Origin: Heloderma charlesbogerti
Lineage: Eukaryota; Chordata; Lepidosauria; Squamata; Helodermatidae
Length of the DNA stretch: 64,000 nucleotides
Assembly (NCBI GenBank): GCA_026122225.1
Contig: JANEZZ010001951.1
Span: 1,178,001 to 1,242,000 of the forward strand
Reading direction: 5' to 3'
In this document: positions 55,253 to 64,000 of the stretch, piece by piece
How positions within the stretch are numbered: position 1 is the first letter of the stretch
Layout of the letters: each line of letters starts with the position of its first letter
Position numbers and translations under genes: made by a program
Notes under the pieces: generated by a model
Database searches by the model: none
The model's input: the letters and a program-made list of their open reading frames with translations, nothing else
Told to the model about the DNA's origin: nothing

Positions 55253-55615
55253 CATAGGTGGGCAACACATGGCCCATGACATGAATGCAGCACTCTCCAA
55301 TGTGGCCCCCACCACCCCCTGCCGCATTTCTGAATTCGGTGGTGGAAAAAAAATTATCATAAAAATGGCACTTTTAGTGTTGCAGAACATTAAAAGGGTC
55401 AACTATAGCTTGAGAACAAGCTAAATTTAATCCTTTTAGCACTATTGAGTGCTATAGAAGAGTTTGCCAATAAATTTCAGCAGCAAACCACTGATAATTA
55501 AAAATTATTTTTGGGGGGTGCCCTGTGGACTAAGCAGCATCCTGGAGTGAGTCACCCACAGGGAGGCCTAGGGGGTAAACATGGCCCCAGGACCTCCTGC
55601 AGTTGCCGACCCCTG
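55253..55615. mobile_element. hAT-type MITE, CATAGGTGGGCAAC termini
   Basis: Left end CATAGGTGGGCAACACATGG, right end GCAGTTGCCGACCCCTG. Flanks GTCTAACG (55245-55252) and GTCTAATG (55616-55623) match at 7 of 8. Non-autonomous. Confidence 0.82.
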
Positions 55616-55623
55616 GTCTAATG

Positions 55624-55910
55624 GTAAGTCTGGCCCTGTGGAACTGTAAAGTTTGTTGCAGCAGATCCATTCCTTCTCTACAGAAATTTCTTACAGCTCA
55701 GTGGCAGCAAATCTGTAGTAATGGCTCACTTGCTAAGTAGTTTAATAATGGCAAAAATCTGGATGGGTGACTGCATGGCAACATTTCCTTCTGCCTGCTT
55801 TAAGCAATTCTTCTCTCATCCCTGAAGAGCCTTGCATGGGGTGGTGAGGAGACCCAGGTTAAAATCAGTTACAGAGTTCACCTTGGGATAGTCACTAACT
55901 AGCTTACTTA
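55624..55910. other. No recognised feature
   Basis: Nothing assigned. Confidence 0.45.
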
Positions 55911-56368
55911 CTGGTCTGGTTTCCACATAATGCTAACCCATGGTTTATTTAAGCCATTGTTTGTTGCCCTGCCCAGAGTTTGTCTGGCAGATGATTGAAC
56001 AAACTGTGATTTTTTTTCGCAACCCCTAGGTTGTTTGTTTCCCTCCACCTTCATCCACTCCCTCATTATATTCAAAATGTCTTTGTGACACTGTAGTACT
56101 GACATGCAGAGTGCTTGGTTTTTTTGACTGCTCTTGATTGCCACCTCTGTAGCCTGGTGAAACAACCCATGAACAACCCACAGTTCTGGGTTTGCACATA
56201 ATGAAAACTTTATGATTTAAAAAACGCAGAGTTTACAACCCAACAACAAACCATAGGTTCTTTTTCTGGGTTGTTGATGGTTAGCAAACAATAGTTAGTA
56301 TGGCTGCATTCACACTTCACAACAACCCAAAATTCAACAAGCCATATGGGTTAGCATTATGTGCATAC
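55911..56368. mobile_element. Palindromic MITE, TAACCCATGG family
   Basis: TCTGGTTTCCACATAATGCT with AACCCATGG at the left pairs with CATATGGGTTAGCATTATG and TGCATACCAGG at the right. The interior has repeated CAACAACCCA and AACAAACCATAGG words. Family shared with 41905-42170 and 58985-59095. Duplication not resolved. Confidence 0.65.
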
Positions 56369-56372
56369 CAGG

Positions 56373-58540
56373 TGTGAAGAAATGCCTGTATATAACTTGT
56401 TGTTCTGTAAGGTTTATTTTGTGTGGCCTCCATGAAACTACAATGTATTTGAGTAGGTCTAAGGCCTTGTTTTGTTATGTTCAAAGGCCTGTATAGTAGT
56501 TGCTTAGCAACATTCTGAAAAGGGGCGGGTGGGACAGATTGCGGGACAATCGCTTTGAATATTGTTAGATGTGGCCTGGAGCAGGTAAATTTAATTCTGA
56601 CTAGCTGGGGATTCTAGCTAGATGGAAAAGAGCAGTTGGGAAATAACAGGTAAGATATGCCAGCAGCAGAGTAGAGATGTGCCAAAATGTTATATTTGTG
56701 GAACGGTTCCAACCATTCCAGTTTCAACTCTGTAACAATTACATATAACAGTTCCAAAATAATGCTGTACTGGGAAGCTAGCAGGAGATGGAACTCTTAG
56801 TTTTGATATAGTCAAAAATGTTATGACACTACATCATTCTTGGAAGGCTTTTTATACTACCTATCTACTTTTAATGATTACAACAAATAAAACCATCAAT
56901 ATAGGTTAAAACAAAGCAGAAAAAATGATAATTACACTTTTTAATTAAACATGTTATTTCACCTAAAATAGTAAAATTAATAAAAAGTGATTAATCAGCA
57001 TACCATAAAATTGAAATCAAAAGGAAGTTAATAATATTTTTTGTGCTACAGGTAAGTAAATATTAAATACAACTGAAACTACTTTAACAAATATATTAAA
57101 TATATAATAAAAAATAAAACAGCTTACACTAGGTATAGACCAAGTGAAACAGCAAATATATCTTTGTGAAGAAGATAAGAGTAATTAAAACATAATACTG
57201 TTTGATAATACTGATTGCTGACTGCACATTAACTTTATATAAAATAAAACTAGGACTAGACTAGATATGATATATAATGAAATAAAAATAAAAATAAACA
57301 GTTTACATTGAGCAGTTTTTTCAATGGCATTGAGGACCACGAAATAACCCCATAACATACTGTTTATTTTGTCTTTTGCTCATTGCAAGCTGACCAAACA
57401 ACAACAACAACAATAATAATAAACTAAAAGAAATAAATAATAAATGGAAAAATAATGGGCCTATAAAAATGAAATGGAAATACAAATAGAAACACTGGAA
57501 AAACAAAAAAAGAATGAACAGAGCAGAAATAATACACCATTTGGAACATGGAACTAGTTAGAATGCGGAGAGGATATAATGGAGAAACTATGAAAGTAAC
57601 TTAGCAGATAGGAACTCTATTAGGAACAGTAACTCTTAGGAATGTTTGGAACCGACATGACATGGGTAACACGGGTATGTTAAAATGAAGTAACTGAAGC
57701 AAGTTCCAGACGTTCCAGTGAGTCAGCAAGTTCGCGCATGTCATGGATGTCAGGGTCATGTGACAGGGGGGAAGGAAAAACAACACTCCCACACTCTCAC
57801 CATCTGACCGGTATACAATTCTAATTCCACACAGTTTCATTTTGCTTATACTCTAAATGTTATATTGGAAATGGATCTACTGAGGAACACGTTATTTCTG
57901 AAACCAACTTTGGAACATTGTTATTTTAGCTGTTATGTTATTTAATACCCATCCCTCGTTAGGAGTTTAGTCAGAGGGAGTCTGTGGTAGAGGGAGGGAG
58001 AAGGTCTGCTGGTTGGTGTGTGGTATCTGAGAAGGACTAAGAGAAAGCTGAGGAGAGTGCTATTCTTTCTCTGCAGCATAACCTTAGGTGGCTGGTGAAG
58101 ATCAGGAGTAGGTGGCTGTGTTCTTCTGAGAAGCTGCCCTAAGATCTTGCTAGAAGAAGGTTAAACAAGCAGGCAGTAAAAACCCAGATAAACTGTCCAA
58201 GCAGCCAGTAATACAATGGCAAGAGCTTGGATGTCAGAGGAAGCCTGTATCCAGAGGCTGGACCTGGTGACAAGGGTATTAGCCTGGATTGGAGGTTGAG
58301 GGAATTTAGCTCGAGGTAAAAGCCGTCCTCAGAGGCTTGTAACAGCAACAGTGTGTTTTGAGTCCTAAGGACTTGTCACTAAGCAGTCTTTTGAAAACCT
58401 CAGAGTAAATATTAGTAATCCCTTAGGTACAAAATATCCCTTTAATAAATTACTTGTTTAATAGTTCATCTTGTCTCAAGTGTTGGTACTCATCTAAGCC
58501 TCTTATACCAGCTATTAGGAGGTTTTAAAGTTTTCTGACA
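56373..58540 (+). mobile_element. LTR-like block (possible solo or partial LTR), interrupted
   Basis: Begins TGTGAAGAAATGCCTG and ends GTTTTCTGACA, the TG...CA pattern of LTRs. An AATAAA signal lies at 58444-58449, with the end about 90 bp downstream, as in an R-U5 arrangement. GAAGAGGTGGCAGTGGGAAAG follows and might be a primer-binding region. Without the insertion at 56672-57956 it would be about 880 bp. No second LTR and no gag or pol frames are visible, so this is a tentative call. Confidence 0.4.
56672..57956. mobile_element. AT-rich putative hAT-type insertion
   Basis: Starts TAGAGATGTGCCAAAATG and ends TTAATACCCATCCCTC, loosely like the TAGGGATG termini. The subterminal zones carry GGAACGGTTCCAACC, CCAGACGTTCCAG and GGAACACG words, while the centre is very AT-rich with no open frame. 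The 8-bp flanks CAGCAGAG and GTTAGGAG match at only 3 of 8. Confidence 0.4.
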
Positions 58541-58984
58541 GAAGAGGTGGCAGTGGGAAAGTATCAGCTCTGAGTTATAGTGGCAGAGCACTCCTTAGGT
58601 CCGGAAATACAAGCATTTACTATAAATAAGAAACCCCATAGGCAGCACTGTCCAGCGAAGGAGCAGTTTCCCCATCAGTGGTTGCAGAGGGCAGGAGGAA
58701 AGCCCCCATACCAGGCCAGTGAGTTTCTAGCCACTTCCTCTAGACCTGGTTTTGATGAGATAAGAGCATTTCATTGTTATAGTTACCTCACTCAGGGACA
58801 TATTTGATATGTAACTTTAAAGGATAAGAGGCTCTTTGGTTTAGGGGGCTGTTGTTTTTGATGGCTCCATCTTCCCCACATGCAGACATTTAAATGCTGT
58901 CACTCCAAGTGGTTTCTCTTTAGAACAGATGTGTTTTTCAAACAAATGGTCCCAAGGAGATCATGACTAGAGCAGCACATGTAT
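58541..58984. other. Unassigned sequence after the LTR-like block
   Basis: A 75-codon plus frame at 58580-58807 has no recognisable domain. It could be leader or internal retroelement sequence, but nothing supports that beyond position. Confidence 0.35.
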
Positions 58985-59095
58985 ACAATGGTGAAAAACC
59001 ATGGTTTGTTAGTGCAGCTGCCTTCACACATCATGACAATCCAGAATTCAACAACCCATATCATGGGTTAGTGTTGTGTGCAAACCAGGCCACCA
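58985..59095. mobile_element. TAACCCATGG-family MITE half copy
   Basis: AACCATGGTTTGTTAGTGCA, ATGACAATCCAGAATTCAAC and CATGGGTTAGTGTTGTGTGC then AAACCAGGCC match the right half of 55911-56368. Confidence 0.6.
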
Positions 59096-60191
59096 TCTTG
59101 AGGTCTTAAAGCTTGTTTTAAATAAATAAAAGAAAGAGGAATAATGACATACACACAGCCTAGTTTAATAGTATGTGACTGTTTGGGGTAAGTCATTTTC
59201 TCTCTGCTGGCTTAAGCTCTTTTTGTATTGACAAAGATTGCTCCTGTCAGTTTGGTTCAGTACATTTCTTGCTTTAAATGCATTTAGTACTGGCTGATGT
59301 TTAGTCTGAGTAAATAATCCAAAGTGTTTACACTGGGGAGAGGTTGTTCAAGCAAAGCAGCAGCAGCAGCAGCATGAAATACTCTTTGGATTTCAGGCAA
59401 ACCCTGTGCATCTAATAAAGTATGTTTGCTTTTCTATGGTCAATGCAAACAATGAAGGATGCACAGTAGATAAAAGACAGTTTTAAAATGACCCTCTCTT
59501 TCTCTCTCTCTCTCTCTTTTTAGTGCAAGGGCTTTAGAAACCACCACCTGGAGATTATTCCCCACTCCCTTAGTTACCACATTTCTATACCACCCTTTAA
59601 CAATATTTCCAGGGCAGTTTACAAAGACACGTCTGTGCTTCTAGTTTTGTAAATTACTGTGATGACTAGCCTTTTGTAACATGCTGCTGTAATAGCATCC
59701 CTTGCTATTTTAAAGTGTTCTTGCTGTGTAAAGCTAGCGTGATAAAAAGATGAAAATGACATCTCATGCCATACAGTATATTGCTTGTGCTCATGGGGAC
59801 TTGTGAGAGACAGAAGAACTGCTCTCCAAACATCATAGAAGGGACCATACACCTGGTCCCATTAAAATCAATGGGGAAAAACTCCCTACTGGAATCAATA
59901 AAGAAGGAAGCAAACTGCTTGGGCAAGCATGAATGAGTAAATGCCACCCCATTGTGCAATGTGATACAAATTCAGCACCCTGTATTTTGGAGCGATTTTG
60001 CCTCTACTCCACTGAACAAAAGAGTAAGCAACTTCACAGTACAGGAAAAGCAGGTAGGAACGCAAGCTTGAGTATATGCCATAGCCAAGCCAATGGGTTC
60101 TCCCCCTCCTGATCCAGATATTCTACATACACCCACTTCCTTTTCCACTTACAGTTCGGTTCATGGCTTTATATGTACATTTAAAAGCTGT
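59096..60191. other. CAG and CT repeats, otherwise nothing recognised
   Basis: AGCAGCAGCAGCAGCAGC at 59357-59375 and a CTCTCTCTCT tract at about 59490-59518. A short CTATACCACCCTTTAACAAT near 59587 looks like a trace of an L2 tail on the minus strand. Confidence 0.45.
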
Positions 60192-60375
60192 GGTCTCCAG
60201 CAAAGGAGATCATTACCTTGTCATGGTGCTGGAGCTTGAGCACCTCAATGACATCATGAGCTAAACTGTGAAGGGACACCCAAGACGGGAAGGTCATGGC
60301 AGAGAGGTCAGACTAAATACGATCCCTGGGGAAGGAAACGGCAACCCACCCCAGTATTCTTGCCATGAAAACTAA

Positions 60376-61490
60376 ATGGATCAGTACAACCAGAGATATG
60401 TTGGTATACCATCGGAAGATGGGACTCCCAGGTCAGAAGATGGTCAAAATGCTACTGGGGAGGAACAGAGGATAAGTTCAACTAGCCCCAGATGTGATGA
60501 CACAGCTAGCTCAAAGCCGAAAGGATGGCTAGCAGCTGATGGTGCTGGTGGTGAACGACGAATCCGATGTTCTAAACATCAACACACCATAGGAACCCGG
60601 AATGTAAGATCTATGAGCCAGGGCAAATTGGATGTGGTTATTGGGGAGATGTCAAGATTAAATATAGACATTTTGGGTGTCAATGAACTGAAATGGACTG
60701 GAATGGGCCACTTCACATCAAATGACCACCGGATCTACTACTGTGGATAAGAGGACCACAGAAGAAATGGAGTAGCCTTCATAATTAATAATAAAGTGGC
60801 TAAAGCAGTGCTTGGATACAATCCAAAAAATGACAGAATGATCTCAATTCGAATTCAGAGTAAGCCATTTAATATCACAGTGATCCAGATATATGCCCCA
60901 ACCACAGATGCTGAAGAAGCAGAAGTAGATCAGTTCTATGAGGATCTGCAGCACCTACTGGATAGTACACCAAACAAAGATGTTATTTTCATTACAGGAG
61001 ATTGGAATGCTAAGGTGGGTAGTCAAACGACACCTGGAATTACAGGCAAGCATGGTCTGGGAGAATAAAATGAAGCAGGACATAGGCTGATAGAATTTTG
61101 CCAAGACAACTCACTGTGCATAACAAACACTCTCTTCCAACAACCTAAGAGACAACTTTATACATGGACATCACCAGACGGTCGACACCGAAATCAGATT
61201 GACTACATCCTTTGGAGCCAAAGGTGGCGGACATCTATGCAGTCAGTAAAAACAAGACCTGGAGCTGATTGTAGTTCAGATCACGAACTTCTTATTGCAC
61301 AATTTAGAATCAGACTAAAGAGAATAGGGAAGACCCACAGATCAGTTCGATATGAGCTCACGAATATTCCTAATGAATATGCAGTGGAGGTGAAGAATAG
61401 ATTTAAGGGACTAGATTTAGTAGATAGGGTCCCGGAAGAACTATGGACAGAAGTTCGCAACATTGTTCAGGAGGTGGCAACAAAAAAGTC
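60376..61490 (+). pseudogene. BovB endonuclease domain
   Basis: Apurinic endonuclease-like domain that nicks target DNA. Frame 1 reads TIGTRNVRSMSQGKLDVVIG, DILGVNELKWTGMGHFTSND, IQIYAPTTDAEEAEVDQFYE, ITGDWNAKVGSQT, TWTSPDGRHRNQIDYILWS and DCSSDHELLIAQFRI, covering the N, E, Y, GDWN, D and SDH landmarks. Stops occur at 60748-60750 (after YYCG) and 61066-61068 (after GLGE), both TAA and plausibly single C-to-T changes. A frameshift near 61490 moves reading to frame 3. Confidence 0.92.
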
Positions 61491-63400
61491 CCAAAGAAAA
61501 AGAAAACCAAGAAGGCAAGATGGCTGTCTGCCGAGACACTGGAAGCAGCCCAAGAAAGAAGAAAAGCAAAAGGCAACAGTGATCGGGGGAGATATGCCCA
61601 ATTAAATGCAAAATTCCAGAGGTTAGCCAGAAGAGATAAGGAATTATTTTTAAACAAGCAATGTGCAGAAGCGGAAGAAGATAACAGAACAGGAAGGACA
61701 AGAGACCTCTTCCAGAAAATTAGAAACATTGGAGGTAAATTCCAGGCAAAAATGGGTATGATCAAAAACAAAGATGGCAAGGACCTAACAGAAGCAGAAG
61801 GGATCAAGAAAAGGTGGCAAGAATATGCGGAAGATCTGTATAGGAAGGATAATAATATCGGGGATAGATTTGATGGTGTGGTCAGTGAGCTAGAGCCAGA
61901 CATCCTGAAGAGTGAGGTTGAATGGGCCTTAAGAAGCATTGCTAATAACAAGGCAGCAGGAGATGACAGTATCCCAGCAGAACTGTTTAAAATCTTGCAA
62001 GATGATGCTGTCAAGGTGATGCCAGCAAATTTGAAAAACATAAGAATGGCCAACAGATCAGAAAAAATCAACTTATATCCCTATACCAAAAAAGGGAAGC
62101 ACCAAAGAATGTTCCAACTATCGAACAGTGGCACATATTTCACATGGCAGTAAGGTAATGCTCAAGATCTTGCAAGGTATACTCCAGCAATTCATGGAAC
62201 GAGAACTGCCAGATGTACAAGCTGGGTTTCGAAAAGGCAGAGGAACTAGAGAACAAATTGCCGATATCCACTGGATAATGGAGAAAGTCAGGGAGTTTCA
62301 GAAAGACATCTATTTCTGTTTTATTGACTATTCTAAAGGCTTTGACTGTGTGGATCATCACAAATTGTGGCAAGTTCTTGGTGGTATGGGGATAGCAAGT
62401 CATCTTGTATGCCTCCTGAGGAATCTGTATAACGACCAAGTAGCAACGGTAAGAACAGACCATGGAACAACGGACTGGTTTAAGATTGGGAAAGGGGTAC
62501 GGCAGGGTTGTATACTCTCACCCAACCTATTCAACCTGTATGCAGAACACATCATGCGACGTGCTGGACTTGATGAAGCCAAGGCTGGAGTTAAAATCAC
62601 AGGAAGAAACATTAACAATCTCAGATTTGCAGATGATACCACTTCGATGGCTGAGGCTGAAAGCGAGGAGGAGCTGAGGAAACTTCTGACGAAGGTGAAA
62701 GAAGAAAGTGCAAAAGCTGGGTTGCAGTTAAACCTCAAAAAAACCAAGATTATGGCAACCAGCTTGACTAATAACTGGCAAATAGAGGGAGAAAACGTGG
62801 AGGCAGTGACAGACTTTGTCTTTCTAGGCGCAAAGATTACTGCAGACGCTGACTGCAGCCAGGAAATCAGAAGACGTTTACTTCTTGGGAGGACAGCAAT
62901 GATAAATCTTGATAAAATACTTAAGAGCAGAGACATCACTCTGACAACAAAGGTCCGCATAGTTAAAGCAATGGTATTCCCCGTAGTAACCTATGGCTGC
63001 GAGAGCTGGACCATAAGGAAGGCTGAGCGAAGGAAGATAGATACTTTTGAACTGTGGTGCTGGAGGAAAATTCTGAGAGTGCCTTGGACTGCAAGAAGAT
63101 CAAACCAGTCCATACTCCAGTAAATAAAGCCAGGCTGCTCACTTGAGGGAATGATTAAAGGCAAAACTGAAGTTCTTTGGCCACATAATGAGAAGACAGG
63201 ATACCCTGGAGAAGATGCTGATGCTAGGGAAAGTGGAAGGCAAAAGGAAGAGGGGCCAGCCAAGGGCAAGATGGATGGATGATATTCTGGAGGTGATGGA
63301 CGTGACCTTGGGGGAGCTGGGGGTGGCGACGGCCAACGGGAAGCTCTGGCATGGACTGGTCCATGAAGTCACGAAGAGTCGGAAGCGACTGACCGAATAA
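61443..63400 (+). pseudogene. BovB reverse transcriptase and C-terminal domain
   Basis: Frame 3 (61443-62100) carries the linker AQERRKAKGNSDRGRYAQLN and the start of the reverse transcriptase, SEVEWALRSIANNKAAGDDS then IPAELFKIL. A frameshift near 62100 leads to frame 1: LPDVQAGFRKGRGTREQIAD, the catalytic IDYSKGFDCVDH at about 62320, GVRQGCILSPNLFNLY, and the FADD box at about 62626-62637. After TYGCESWTIRKAERRKIDTF a stop (TAA, 63121-63123) and another shift follow. Frame 2 then carries KMLMLGKVEGKRKRGQPRAR to the native-looking stop at 63398-63400. Confidence 0.92.
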
Positions 63401-63405
63401 ACAAC

Positions 63406-64000
63406 AGCCCCTGTGGTATAGGTTGGCTATTCATGCTTTAACAGCACAATCCTATGCATGTCTCCTCAGAAGTAAGTTCCAGTGAGACTTACTCAGAGGT
63501 AAATATGTATATGATCAAAGCAAAGTCTTGGATCTTCAGTTGCATTACTGCAAATGGAGTTTGCAGAAGGGCCTTTGATAAATCAGAGGCTCCAGTAATT
63601 TTCACCAGTTCCCCCTGCAGCCTCATATGCCACCTCCCATTGGCCATGGGGGATACCATGTTGGGGATGGTTGAATTACAAGATGGAGGCATTATAACAT
63701 TAATCTTAGGAACATTAAAGGAGTTATCCATTCATTCTGACATGATTTCTCTTTATTGAGACATCTGGAAATATTTGCTCTACAGCCTGGTCTATTTTTC
63801 TGCAGGGCACCTAATCTTTGTTTCGGGTACAATGGCATTTGGATTGCAAATATCTGTCATGAAACAGGCAGGGGGGGATGAATGGACCTGCTTAACAATT
63901 GGGGCTTACGATGCATGAACTTTGGTTCTTTCCAATTCTATAATTCATATTAATTCTATGAATTCTGACAATTTGTCAAAACTGCTGCATTGTTTATTCT
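63406..64000. other. Short dispersed repeat near 63438-63500, otherwise nothing
   Basis: ACAGCACAATCCTATGCATG and AGAAGTAAGTTCCAGTGAGA then CTTACTCAGAGGTAAAT form a short repeat related to 48181-48250. The rest of the window end shows no gene. Confidence 0.5.

Larger units (their letters stand above)
60192..63405 (+). mobile_element. RTE-BovB LINE, nearly full length, inactivated
   Basis: From a 5' leader with GGGGAAGGAAACGGCAACCC and CCAGTATTCTTGCCATGA to the 3' end CACGAAGAGTCGGAAGCGAC then TGACCGAATAAACAACA, all BovB regions are present in order: endonuclease, reverse transcriptase and C-terminal domain. Two stops and three or more frameshifts break the frame. BovB is the RTE LINE known for transfer between squamates and other vertebrates, and its 3' end is shared with the SINE at 2066. 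Confidence 0.95.

Overview
The window is vertebrate nuclear DNA, almost certainly from a squamate reptile. The main evidence is a tRNA-derived SINE of the Sauria type whose tail matches the 3' end of an RTE-BovB LINE, BovB copies in the same window, and L2 and CR1 LINEs. There are also many short non-autonomous DNA transposons. I could support no host protein-coding exon, rRNA, free-standing tRNA gene or CRISPR array. The window reads as intergenic or intronic DNA built from successive transposon insertions.

Layout. 0.2-17 kb: hAT-type elements (205-559; 1840-2618 with a SINE inside; 5737-5936; a tandem pair at 8085-8887; 9696-9912; 16015-16957), hairpin Harbinger-like MITEs (4593-4670 nested in a second palindrome; 11097-11225) and two 3' BovB fragments. 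17.8-21.5 kb: a nearly full-length L2 LINE with a GC-rich tandem-repeat 5' region, a frameshifted endonuclease and an intact 638-codon reverse transcriptase frame. 21.6-33 kb: two Harbinger-like hairpins, a 27-bp minisatellite, a 587-bp hAT MITE at 25198-25784, a CR1 tail and long unassigned stretches. 33.5-38.4 kb: a CR1 ORF1 esterase relic split by a 962-bp palindromic hAT element, a CR1 fragment, a decayed L2 on the minus strand, and a hAT MITE carrying a CR1 tail. 40-56 kb: more hAT and Harbinger-like MITEs, LINE tails, microsatellites and large hairpins. 56.4-58.5 kb: an LTR-like block interrupted by an AT-rich element. 60.2-63.4 kb: a nearly complete but inactivated RTE-BovB LINE.

The strongest candidate for something undescribed is a family of non-autonomous hAT elements with termini close to TAGGGATG...CATCCCTA. 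Six copies are seen (1840-2618, 16015-16957, 25198-25784, 33810-34771, 41043-41451, 42789-43291). Four have perfect 8-bp target-site duplications, one matches at 7 of 8 bases and one at 6 of 8. The two largest hold a palindrome of palindromes: a 390-465 bp inverted repeat whose arms are themselves made of hairpins carrying TACGTA, CpG-rich GGCGGC and ATTTGCGT motifs. The likely mobilisers (hAT and Harbinger transposases, L2 and BovB machinery) are inferred from target-site duplication length and shared tails. No DNA-transposase gene is visible here.
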